Below are positions 10,142 to 20,012 of a stretch of 64,000 nucleotides of DNA, in pieces. Below the pieces are notes generated by a model. The model was not told the DNA's origin. It ran no database searches and saw only the letters and a list, made by a program, of their open reading frames with translations. The stretch's first letter is position 1. Each line of letters opens with the position of its first letter. The position numbers and the translations under genes are program-made. The stretch covers positions 48,501 through 112,500 of the forward strand of contig CAUYUJ010018709.1 in NCBI GenBank assembly GCA_963575745.1. Reading direction: 5' to 3'. Origin of the DNA: Prorocentrum cordatum. Taxonomy: Eukaryota; Sar; Dinophyceae; Prorocentrales; Prorocentraceae.

Positions 10142-11251
10142 ATGCCCGAGCATGCAGATAACATGACGGTGGATGGCGGAGCCCCCCCTGTGAAGCGTAA
10201 TCGTGAGGAGGTTCTTGCTGAAAGGAAGGCCGCCTTGGAGGGGAAGGATGGTATGCAGAGTTTACTATTGCAGATGATGCACAAGATGGATGATAACACC
10301 GAAAGGATCCAGGATGCCATAGGAGTTCAGGGGACCAAAATCGACAACGTTCAGGCCCAGGTCCAGAAGCAGGGCGTTACGATTTCTAATCTGGAGACGA
10401 GCGTTCAGGGGCTTGAGTCTAAACATAATCGACTCGAGACGATCGTCCAGGGACTCCAGGGACAGGTTCGTGCGGGTTCAGTTGCCAGTGGCGCTTCGAC
10501 GAGGCCTGATAATACCAGGACGGGAAGATACCAGGCTCCTGGAACCACCTACTTCTCTCCAACGTATGTCGAACTCAAGGGATGGGTCACCAACTGGAGT
10601 GACAGGGATAGGAGGTCTCAGGAGATGCTCATGTGGGAGGATGTGAAGGTGCTCATAGATAATATTACAAATCATTGTCTTTCGGAGGATGATCGTGTGC
10701 ACGTGTGTGTTGACGGTACTGAGCGCATTAACGCTGGCCGTTACATGTTCGGATCGGCCAAAATCAAATTCAAGCCAGGGACCGACAGGGATACTATTTG
10801 GAGGGTCAAACGGTGCATCGACCTTGTGGCGGTACCCCCTGCTAAACGCCCCGCGCCTCCTCCAGGAATCCAGATCGCTGCACCACAGTGCCTCATTGAG
10901 AATATGAAGCAGGTTATCAACCCTGAGTCGATCAAAGTCAGTGTCGAGTGCCCAGAGTGGAAGAGGGACCACGTTAAGGCGGTGGGGGGATTCTGCGGCA
11001 CTATTCGGAGCATGTGTACACAGATGGGTATCGAGGTTATTGCTGTGCGAGGGGAAATGGGACCGCCCAAATCGACTATATGGACAGTGCCCACGACGGC
11101 CGCTCCGAGGCCAATGCTTCTGGCCGAGTTTACCGCGACGCGGGCGACATGGGAGGTCTCGAGTGAGACTGTCGACAGGTTGCATCAACTCATACCTGCG
11201 TTTACTAAGACGAAGGCTGATATCGAGACGGAAGTCAACAGGAGGGTGTGA
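10142..11251 (+). CDS. LINE ORF1 protein (coiled-coil, nucleic-acid-binding type), 369 aa
   Basis: The frame is open further upstream into LINE leader and element DNA, so the start is a choice. I took the first ATG after the leader that precedes hydrophilic ORF1-like sequence (MPEHADNMTV). Residues about 38-109 form a long heptad coiled coil rich in Q, I and L (for example IQDAIGVQGTKIDNV). Residues 140-369 form a mixed domain I cannot assign. By analogy with other LINEs the protein should bind the element RNA as an oligomer. No CCHC zinc knuckle is visible. The frame ends in RRV-stop, and ORF2 continues in the same frame immediately after the TGA. Confidence 0.75.
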   Translation: MPEHADNMTVDGGAPPVKRNREEVLAERKAALEGKDGMQSLLLQMMHKMDDNTERIQDAIGVQGTKIDNVQAQVQKQGVTISNLETSVQGLESKHNRLETIVQGLQGQVRAGSVASGASTRPDNTRTGRYQAPGTTYFSPTYVELKGWVTNWSDRDRRSQEMLMWEDVKVLIDNITNHCLSEDDRVHVCVDGTERINAGRYMFGSAKIKFKPGTDRDTIWRVKRCIDLVAVPPAKRPAPPPGIQIAAPQCLIENMKQVINPESIKVSVECPEWKRDHVKAVGGFCGTIRSMCTQMGIEVIAVRGEMGPPKSTIWTVPTTAAPRPMLLAEFTATRATWEVSSETVDRLHQLIPAFTKTKADIETEVNRRV

Positions 11252-14200
11252 CGACGACGACGCCGAACACCGTTCAAGGGGATCCGACTGGGTAGCTGGA
11301 ACCTCAATCGGGCGGGGTCGGCCAATTTCAAGGGGAATGAAATTCTGAGGTGCCTTTCAATGCGAGATTGCATATGGGGTGTTCAGGAATGCCAGAATCT
11401 TTTCGGAGGCAAATTCGATGCATATATCAGACGGTGTGGTCTTTCATATCGTGTGAGTTGTGACGGTAAGTGTGGGTTATTATTTATCAAAGAGTGGAGT
11501 ACGTGTGTGCGTGAATCAATATGTCAATATGAACGGTTCTGTGTGGTGGCCTTTGGTAGTGGAAGTGCCCCTGTGATAGTTGCCTCTGCGTATCTTCCCG
11601 ACCCCGGCGTCGAGAACGCCGTAGAGGTGCAGTGCGTGGTGTTGGACGCGCTCGAGTCAGTTATTCTCACTCTGCGCAGCCGCTGGAAGGGAGCGACTGT
11701 CTCTGTGCTGCTCGATGCCAACGTTGAGCTATCCCCATCAACTCAGCTGCAGTGCTCACGCACTGGGACTGTCTATGAGGCGGTGGAAAGTGCTACCAAG
11801 GAGGAGGGGGGGACTTGCGAGGAGGGTGGTGCGCAGCGGGTGAGGAGGGACGTACGACAACAGTTGCGCGAGCGTGTTCTGTGCTTTCTAGGGCGCCTGG
11901 GGATGAAGGCTGCCAATTCGTTCTTGCCACGACGACTACACACATGGGAGAGCTACGGAGTATCTCGGTGGGGGACGTGTAAGAAGGTTCTTGATTACAT
12001 TTTTGTTTCCAGGACGTGGGTGATCGATGAGATGACGGTCGAGAATATCATGAGTAATGGGGGGAAGACAAATCGTAGTCGTCTCAGCGACCATGGCCTG
12101 CTTCAGGGGACTTTTAGTGACACAGGCGCTGAGTTGGTCAAACGTAGTATCCCGACGGCAGCTCGTGAAAAGAGTTTGGTAGGTTATAAGACGGTGAATT
12201 GGGGGGACCTCAATATGGCGCGAACGGAAATCCATCGGGTCTTGGGAGATGCCAATACTACTTGTTCTCCAGGGGACCTTGTGTCGACTACTATTCGGGC
12301 CTGTGCTGAGCAGGAGGAAATCAAATTCACGACTGCCACCACGGGACGGGGACTACCGCCAATTAGGCCTGCAGGGCTCACGGCATGCCAGGAGATTTTG
12401 CGACGGAAGCCTCTGCCAGCGTCAGTGGATGTGCCCAGCTTGCGCAGACGTGCCAACGGACTGCGGAGGGAGTATCGTGCGGCGTTGGCCGCGTGGACCT
12501 CTCCTGCCTCCAGGCGCAAAGAGCGTCATGGTATCAAGCACCTCATTGTGCAGGGACGGATATCTGAGGACAGGGAGGAGTGGGTGGAGGAGATCAGAGC
12601 ACATACCAGACAGAGGTATACTTCGGAGGAGGTCAGAGGACGGGATATGGCGATGTTGGAGGAGTTGAGGAGGGATGCACAACAGAACCTATGTGACGGG
12701 TACTGCACTGAGGGACTGACAATGGCGGTGGTATGCCAGGCACGGTCACGTCTCAAGTCCAAGCGTGCCACTGGCCCCGACAGGCTGCCTCGTGAAGTAC
12801 TCAAGGCATTGCCGTGGGCGACTTTGCGCGGCGTCGCTCGGATGTTTGATGAGATATTTCGCTTGGCACGGCAGTATCCGCAGGACTGGAGGCAAATTTT
12901 GATCGCCTTCATGCCCAAGCTGCCGAGCTTGACATCGCTGACAGATGCACGGTACCTCTGTCTGCAAAACAGTCTCAGCCGTTGGTATTCTGCTTGTGTG
13001 GTGATCTTGGTCGAACAATTTGTGTCTCGGGCTGGCCTCATGGGACCCCTGGGCATCTACGGCTTCCAGGAGGGACGTAAGACGGTGGAAATTGTGGGGG
13101 CCCTCAAGGCTCTGGCTCAACATGGGGACATCTGGGGAAAGGATCAGACGGTCCATATCGCTAACGCCGATATCAAACAAGCGTTCGACCACTGCAGCCT
13201 TCAAAACGCCAAGCGTGCTATGTGCCATGCCAATATTCCTGCCTATCTCCAGTATGCTTTGCTATCACCGCTGGTTTGCACTACGGGGTCGTTAGTTGTC
13301 GAGGGTATGGCCATTCACGACATCAACTGGGGCGTCTGCATACGGACGGGCGGCCCTGAGGGGCCTCTTCTCTTTAATCTTATCATATGTGCCATGTGGG
13401 GACCGATATTTCGGGATTGGGACAGTAGAGGAGTGGGGTATGTGCTGGAGGGCGTCTGTGGTGAGTATGAGCGACGGACAATAGTGAACCACTTTTTGTG
13501 GGCGGACAACTGCTACCTTGTCTCTGCCTCCTCAACTGTGTTGGCTCAGGTGATGCACGATCTAACGCTGCCACTACATGACTGGGGGATGAGATGGAAG
13601 GATAGCAGCCTGTTGTACATGACATGTGGGGAAGATGCGAAAGTGGACTGTGACGGACATATACTTACCAGCGAGGATTTGTGTATACCTGCGTGCTCGA
13701 GATATCAGGACTTTTAGACTTCGACGTGTTTGCAGAATGAAAGTATTGGGTCATGAGATTTTCTCCGCCTACTTAGTGCCCGCTCATCCTGATGTGGAAT
13801 ATCGCATCAAGGAGGCTCGTGCTTGTTTCATTGGACAGTCGAATTTCTTTCGTAACAGAGCGGTAGCTGTTCGTGATAAGTTTTGTCGTTATCAAGACAA
13901 GGTGCAGAGTATGGCGTTGTATTGTCTAGAGACATGTACTGCTGATACTTCCTCGCTGCACATGCTCAATGCCTTCGAGGGATGGTGTTTGTGCCGATGT
14001 TTCGACGGCCGAGGAGAGAGGAGGAGACTATGGCGGACTGGAACCGACGACGGTACCACGAGGCCAGAGAGCAATTTCGATCTTATGGATTTGCGAGTTT
14101 GGTGCAGCGATTTCTTCGTATGGTGTGGAACTCCGCTAAGGATGCTGCTGATTTCATTTCTATGTTGTGTACTGCTTCTCATGAGGAAATATCTTCGACG

Positions 14201-15223
14201 CAACGTACGTGGAGAGATCACCACATGACTACGGTTGCGTATGGCCCACTGTGGGACAGACTCAGGACGGATGCGTCTGAGTGCTTGCGGGGTATGTTTC
14301 ACTTCCAAGAGGCTTCGCAGCTAAAAAGGAGACACGTTAGTTCAGGTCGAGCTGTCGGCCAGAGATGCTGGCTATTTTCTTTCTGCGAATTCTACGGACT
14401 CAAATGGTGGGAGTCCTTTGTGCCGACAGATGCTGCGTATGTTCAGTTCTGCGAGCACATGTGTACACGGACGATGCTGAGTTATTTTCAGAAAAGAAAA
14501 GGGTACGGTACAACAGGTGGGGCCCCGCAGGAGGTACTTACCATCACACAAAACGACCTACACACCTATGGGGCCCAAGAGGGCACTGCGGCGTTCAACG
14601 ACAAACTGGCCAAACGTATTGCGTTACAAAATATGAAGGAGGTTGAGTACGACCTCGACTCATTTGGGATCCCTGTGTACATTTCTGGGGACAGTCTTCT
14701 GGTGGTGTCTTGGCTGCAGGGTGTCTGGAGGGTGCTTAATCGTACCTATCAGGATAGGATCAACAGAATGATAAACCAACTCGACAACATGTGTCAAAGG
14801 TATGGAATTAGGCCTGCCTGTCATGGGAGGGAAATTGTAGACCACACTTATAGGGAATGGAACACGCGTGCAGATGTACTCACTCATACGGCCCGTGTCG
14901 GGCCACCAGTGATTCGAGATAGGATAGGGCTTCGCGCCCCTCAGTTACAACAGGTGTTTCGCGTTTGTGCCATCAGAGCTGGATTCGATGGTGGTGTCTC
15001 TTGCGACGGCGTGGGAGTCGGGTGCTGGATAGATGTTGGACGGGTATCGAGGCTCTCAAGGCAGCCACTCAGCCATGAGATTATTTGGACGGAGGTGTAC
15101 AGTGCGGCACTCTCGATTGATCCAACTTCAACAGTGACTGATGCCGAGGTCTCGGCCGTTGAGCATACGATTATGATCTTGCCGCGGGTTGTACAAGCGT
15201 ATTTCGGACAGGATATGATGTGA
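11252..15223 (+). pseudogene. LINE ORF2: endonuclease, reverse transcriptase, permuted RNase H; frameshifted
   Basis: The frame opens directly after the ORF1 stop. Endonuclease motifs are SWNLN (about 11294), GVQE (11378-11389), LLDANVEL (about 11709) and SDH (about 12086). Reverse transcriptase motifs are NADIKQAFDH (about 13163), GGPEGPLLF (about 13350) and FLWADN (about 13492), where WADN replaces the usual YADD. The frame then ends at 13717, continues one frame over through MKVLGHEIF (13738 on), and returns to the first frame near 13975. The last part, to 15223, has RNase H motifs in unusual order: SGDS (14684), HTYREWNTRAD (14843-14875), then FDGG (14984) and TDAE (15137-15148). The first ATG in the frame (11360) lies inside the endonuclease, so normal initiation would lose its first motif. 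Confidence 0.85.
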
Positions 15224-15416
15224 TTTTGATTGTGCTCACTCACGCCATGCCTTCGTTTGTCGTGTGTGTGTGCTTGACCTCTCATCCTCCTAATAAGAGT
15301 TGGCTTTCGCTTCTGATCGTTTGGATCGGTGAGGCTTCCGCCTACTCCCGATGCGCCCGCTCCTTGCTTCCGACTAGGCTGGAAAGCCTGCGCAGTCGAC
15401 CGCAAAGTCCGCAAAA

Positions 15417-15430
15417 AACCTGGTTGACAG
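15417..15430 (+). repeat. LINE target-site duplication, right copy
   Basis: This is the identical partner of 9625-9638, joined directly to the A-run at the LINE 3' end. Confidence 0.9.
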
Positions 15431-15448
15431 TTTACTGCCGGTTCCCAG

Positions 15449-15774
15449 TTCCCGAGCGTCTCTTTGCTCTCCGGGTTTTGGACGCTACCAAGTTTGAAAG
15501 ATTTTTGACAATTCATTTTGAGAAAGCAGATTTTTACGCCGAGCATTGGAATATAATATTTGTTTCCAGAGCAGCTCAGCTCTCTAGAGCCAGTTTTACT
15601 ATCGGAAAATTTGGAGCAACCGACATGAAGTTGACAACCAAAAATTAATATTCGACGTTTTTCTAGAAATGCTCCAATAAGCTGTCTGCTTTAAATCTAA
15701 GCACTCTTACGCGTGCAAAGAGCTCTACGAGGTTCCCGGCGGTGACCTGGTTGACGGTTCACCGCCGGCGCCAG
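15449..15774 (+). mobile_element. Family A element, 3' part, after a 43-bp spacer
   Basis: The first 43 bp (ending GGACGCTACCAAG) recur at 15775-15825 and 17916-17948, each time directly after an element 3' end. From 15492 the sequence is family A body, ending with the inverted repeat GAGCTCTACGAGG, hairpin and GCGCCAG at 15774. Confidence 0.65.
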
Positions 15775-15825
15775 TTTCCCGTTCCCGAGGTTTTCTTCGC
15801 TCTCCGGGTTTGGGGCGCTGCCAAG

Positions 15826-16246
15826 TACCTCGTAGAGCTCTACGTTATCGATAGAGCTCTTCGTTATCGATGAGGTAAGAGGAATTCCGGCGCGGGGTGG
15901 AGCTAGTTGGTCGACCCCGTGAGAAGAGAAGATGTGGTAACTTTGGGTCGGTTTTGCGAATGTTTGGAAGATATGTGACAAATCATTTTGAGGAACTCGA
16001 TTTTTCGCACCTGTAGTGGGTTATGCCGCGTCTGCCAGTCGAATTATCAGGTCCGTAGTTGCAGTATGACTATCAAAACACTTGGCGGAAACGTCTGTGG
16101 ATACAAACATAACAACGTTATTTTTCGAGTTTTTTTCGGTCTTGCTCCAGACTCTTCCTTCATGTGTACCGAGGATCGCCGTGCGAGAAAAGAGCTCTAC
16201 GAGGGCCCCGGCGGTAGCCTGGTTGACGGTTTACCGCCGGTTCCCA
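15826..16246 (+). mobile_element. Family A element with duplicated 5' module
   Basis: The 5' end contains two partial copies of AGAGCTCT(T/A)CGTTATCGAT, a small local duplication. The body, GAGCTCTACGAGG, hairpin and TTCCCA follow. It abuts the next element. Confidence 0.75.
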
Positions 16247-16786
16247 TACCTCGTTGAGCTCTTCGTTATCGATGAGCTAGAGGAATTCCGGCGCGGGGTG
16301 GAGCTAGTTGGTCGACCCGACCAGAAAAGAAGATGTGGTATTTTTGGGTCGGTTTTGCGAAGATTTGAAAGATATTCGATGCTTCATTTTGAGAAACCAG
16401 ATTTTCCGAACCTGTAGTGGATTATGCCGCGTCAGCCAGTCAAATTCTCAGGTCCGTAGGTGCAGTATTACAATCAAAACACTTGGAGGAACCGACGTTG
16501 AATAAAAACAGAAAAACGTGATTTTTCGAGTTTTTCGTTTCTCGCTCCAGAAGCTTCCTTCATGTGTTCGGAGGAGCGCTGTGCAAGAAAAGAGCTCTAC
16601 GAGGTGCCCTTGTTCCTGCGTCCTATTCCGATGCCTATGCCTCAGTGGCTCGGCAGTGTGATGATAAGAGGTGCCTTCTCCAGCTACCCTGTGCTCCGTT
16701 TGGGAGTCTTAGGGCTCAGCTGTCACAGCTGTCCGCGCCCTGACTCAAACTCAAAAACCTGGTTGACGGTTTACCGCCGGTTCCAG
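16247..16786 (+). mobile_element. Family A element with a LINE fragment in the hairpin
   Basis: It starts TACCTCGTTGAGCTC. After AGAGCTCTACGAGGTGCCC the left hairpin arm is lost, and a LINE tail (about 16610-16756) is joined to ACCTGGTTGACGG and the right arm. It ends TTCCAG at 16786. Confidence 0.75.
16610..16756 (+). mobile_element. Short LINE 3' fragment
   Basis: This is about 147 bp of non-family-A sequence ending ACTCAAACTCAAAAA and fused to the hairpin loop at the same base as in the other LINE insertions. It contains the inverted repeat CAGCTGT/ACAGCTG. The left junction removed part of the hairpin, so no duplication remains. Assignment rests on the junction and A-run, because the body does not visibly match the other LINE tails. 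Confidence 0.5.
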
Positions 16787-17068
16787 TTTTTGAAAGATAT
16801 TTGACACTTCATTTTGAGAAAGCAGATCTTTACGCCGAGCAATGGCATATAAACTTTGTTCCCTCAGCAGCTCAGCTCTCTAGAGCGAGTTTTAGTGCCA
16901 GTTCACTTCCGGGAACCAACTTCATGTTGACTCCGAAAGATTTCAATTTGACGTTTTTCTAGTAAAGCTCAGAAGCTCTCCGACTCGATCCTGAGCTTTC
17001 TTACGGGTGCAAGGAGCTCTACGAGGTTCCCGGCGGTGACCAGATTGATGGTTCACCGCCGGCGCCAG
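16787..17068 (+). mobile_element. Family A element, 3' part
   Basis: The body begins TTTTGAAAGATATTTGACA and ends with GAGCTCTACGAGG, hairpin and GCGCCAG. Confidence 0.7.
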
Positions 17069-17915
17069 TTGGCCGATCCGACCAGAAGAGACAATGTGAC
17101 AACTTTGGGTCGGTTTTCCTAAGATTTGAAGGATATTTGACAATTCATTTTGAAAAAGCAGATTTTTCGCACCTGTAGTGGGTTATGCCGCGTCTGCCAA
17201 TCAAATTCTCAGGTCCGTAGGTGCAGTATTACTATCAAAACACTTGGAGCAACCGACGGTGTTCCGAGTTATCTTGACTCGTTCACGGTTTCTGTACTTA
17301 ACTCGAGATTTCGGAGAGCTACAGAGCTGATGCTCACAGATACCGATTCAGAATCATCAGGCGCGTTCGTCTGTTGCATCGAGAGGTCTGAACTCGGTCT
17401 GCTACTCGAGCTAGATCAGTAAAACTTTTTGTATTCTTCGAGTCATTTTGACTAGTGATGTCGGTTATCTGTACTCAACTGAAGATTTAGAGGAGCTACA
17501 GAGCTGGTGCGCACATAAACCGATTGCGTATCACCTGACGCCTTCGTCTCTTGCATCGAGAGCCCTGAACGTTCTCCTACTCGAGCTAGGTCCACAACAC
17601 TATTCGTATTTCTCAAGTTCTCTTGAGAGGCGCTGTCGGTATTCTGCACTTAACTCGAGCTGTAGCACAGCTACAGGGCTGTTACGCACAGAAACGGATC
17701 CAGAATCATCAAGGGCGTTCGGCTGAAGCATCTAGAGCTCTGAACAGAGTCTGCTACCGAGCTAGGTCCGCAAAACTATTTGTGTGCGACTGATTTTTAG
17801 AGTTTTTTGGCTCTCGATTAAGCTTCCTTCACGTGTTCCAAGGAGCGCTGGGCAGAAAAGAGGTCTACGAGGTCCCCGGCGGGAGCCTGGTTGACGGTTT
17901 ACCTCCGGTTTCAAG
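17069..17915 (+). mobile_element. Chimaeric element: family A ends, family B repeat core
   Basis: Bases 17069-17261 are family A (TTGGCCGATCCGACCAG to GGAGCAACCGACG). Then about 520 bp are family B tandem units (landmark CTTAACTCGAG, GGCGCGTTCGTCTGTTGCAT). From about 17785 family A resumes (GATTTTTAGAGTTTTTTGGC) and ends with a degenerate hairpin and TTTCAAG. The exchange shows that the two families recombine or share ends. Confidence 0.65.
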
Positions 17916-17981
17916 TCGCTCTCCGGGTTTTGGACGCTACCAAGTGAAGGTGTCTGCACTGACGCTCTCCCTTGGACGGCG

Positions 17982-18381
17982 TACCTCGTAGAGCTTTTCG
18001 GCATCGATGAGCTAGAGGAATTCCGGCGCGGGGTGGAGCTAGTTGGCCGACCCGACCAGAACGGACAAAGTGATGACTTTTGGTCGGTTTTGCTAAGATT
18101 TGAAAGATATTTGACCATTTATTTCAAGAAGGCAAATTCTTACGCTAAGCATACGCATCTAAGCTTCACTCTGAGAGCAGCTCAGCTCTGCTGATGCATT
18201 TTCTCACGAGTTGACCTCCGGGAACCGAGCTAATATGAATACCGAAAAAAATTCAAAAAATCAAAACTGTAAGAAAATCTTGATTTATTATTCTACTTTG
18301 ATTCTGAGCACTCTTACTGGCGCAGGGAGCTCTACGAGGTTCCCGGCGGTGACCAGGTTGACGGTTTACCGCCAGCGCCAG
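17982..18381 (+). mobile_element. Complete family A element (400 bp)
   Basis: It begins TACCTCGTAGAGCTT at 17982 and ends with the hairpin (right arm ACCGCCAGCG) and CCAG at 18381. Its 3' body differs from the 5-7 kb copies and resembles the next element. Confidence 0.8.
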
Positions 18382-18385
18382 TGTG

Positions 18386-18780
18386 TACCTCGTAGAGCTT
18401 CGGCATCGATGAGCTAGAGGAATTCCGGCGCGGGGTGGAGCTAGTTGGCCCACCCGGCTCGGGCGGACAAAGTGATAACTTTTGGTCGGTTTTGCTAAGA
18501 TTTGAAATATATGTGACCATTTACTTTGAGAAAGCAGATTTCTGCGCTAAGCACACACATATAAACTTGATTCTGAGATCAGCTCAGCTCCCTTGATGCA
18601 TTTTCTTATGAGTTGACTTCCGGGAACCGAGCTATCATGAATATCGAAAAATCGAAAAATGAAGATTTCAAGAAATCTTCATTTTATTACTCTACTTCGA
18701 TCCTGAGCTCTCTTACTCGTGCAAGGAGCTCTGTGAGGTTCCCGGTGGTGACCATGTTGACGGTTCACCGCCGGTGCCAG
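18386..18780 (+). mobile_element. Complete family A element (395 bp)
   Basis: It begins TACCTCGTAGAGCTT at 18386. It closely resembles the preceding copy, including GTTGACTTCCGGGAACCGAGCT, and ends GGTGCCAG. The two form a recognisable subfamily. Confidence 0.8.
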
Positions 18781-18836
18781 TCAAGACGGGTTCCAAGGAA
18801 GGACCTGACCTGTGGACAGCTCAATCCTTGGTCATT

Positions 18837-19106
18837 TACCCCGTAGAGCTCTTCGGCATCGATGAGCTAGAGGAATTCCTGAGCGGGGTGGAGCTAGTTG
18901 GTCGACCCGGCGAGAAGAGACAATGTGACAACTTTGGGTCGGTTTTGCTAAGATTTGAAAGATATTTGACCATTCATTTTGAGAAACCAGATTTTTCGCA
19001 CCTGTAGTGGGTTATGACGCGCGCGCCTGTGAAATTCTCAGGCCCGTAGGTGCAGTATTACTATCAAAACTCTTGGAGCAACCAGCGTTGGATAAAACAG
19101 ACAAGC

Positions 19107-19198
<92 letters not shown>

Positions 19199-19326
19199 CT
19201 CTCCTCTTCTTCTTCTCCGAGTTTTTGGACTCTCGCTTCTGTGCGTGTTCCGAGAAGCGTCGTGCGAGGAAAGAGCTCTACGAGGGTTCCGGCGGTAAGC
19301 TGGTTGACGGTTTACCGCCGGTTCCT
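18837..19326 (+). mobile_element. Family A element expanded by a poly-T tract
   Basis: The start is TACCCCGTAGAGCTC. The body is normal until ACAAGCG, where other copies have GTGATTTTTCGAG. Here 91 T and a short CT-rich stretch intervene. It ends with GAGCTCTACGAGG and the hairpin. The last bases are replaced by the LINE fragment that starts near 19327. Confidence 0.7.
19108..19198 (+). repeat. Poly-T tract, 91 bp
   Basis: An uninterrupted run of T lies within a family A element. It probably grew from the TTTTT in the normal sequence. Its true length is uncertain because such runs are prone to sequencing and assembly error. Confidence 0.9.
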
Positions 19327-20012
19327 TTCGGTGACATTACCTCTGCTTGGGCGAGACGCTGTGGGGGTCAGGCTCTCGGTGAGGCTGGAGGTATTGTTGT
19401 GAGTCACTTCGTATGGCTGACAATGTGCTGCTTACGGCTGCAGATCGCCCCACCTTGGCTATGATGATTTTGCAGTTGATGTGGGCTCTCTATGATCATG
19501 GTTGTCGTTGGAAGCGGAGTAGTCTCGAGTTCATGGACGTGGGCGCCACCGCCAGCGTGACGGAGCCTCTCATAACTCGTAGAGCTTCCCTTAGCTAGTT
19601 GCTGGAAGCTTAAGAGTAATTCCGGCGCGCTGGAGAGCTAGTTGGCAAGAACAATCTCGACGGACCTTTTGGTGACTTTTGCTCGGTTGAAAATTTTGTT
19701 CTCGAAATTCAACCATTCGTTAGTGTTCTAGTATTTTTTCCCATGGTATTCGATCTTATTCCCCACATGCTTCGTGGGGTTTTGGTTTTCTTCCCTGCCG
19801 CGCCGCGCCCGCGTCTCCCCCACGCCCGCCCTCCTCCCCTCCTCCTCCTCCTCCTCCTCCTCCTCAGCACAGCGCAGCACAGCGCAGCAGACCGCAGCAC
19901 AGCATAGGACAGCACAGCACAGCTCAGCAGAGCACAGCACAGCACGTCTCGGCGACACGCGTCTACATACAGCCGCACGCATGCACACACTCGCACACGC
20001 AAGACGACACCA

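Larger units (their letters stand above)
9639..15416 (+). mobile_element. Near full-length LINE (non-LTR retrotransposon), 5.8 kb
   Basis: The element has a 5' leader of about 500 bp, ORF1 with a coiled coil, ORF2 with endonuclease, reverse transcriptase and RNase H regions, and a 3' UTR of about 190 bp ending GTCCGCAAAA. The 3' UTR contains a small stem AGGCT/AGCCT shortly before the A-run. A perfect 14-bp flanking duplication and complete gene order point to recent insertion. ORF2 nevertheless carries at least two frame changes, so this copy is probably inactive. Endonuclease plus RNase H suggests one of the I/R1/LOA-like groups, but no clade can be fixed without a phylogeny. Confidence 0.9.
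9383..15448 (+). mobile_element. Family A 3' half, hairpin split by the full-length LINE
   Basis: The segment 9383-9638 is family A body ending in AGAGCTCTACGAGG and the left hairpin arm. The hairpin continues after the LINE from 15417, and the element ends TTCCCAG at 15448. The rejoined loop reads GGCGGTAACCTGGTTGACAG, a normal loop with one base change. Confidence 0.7.
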
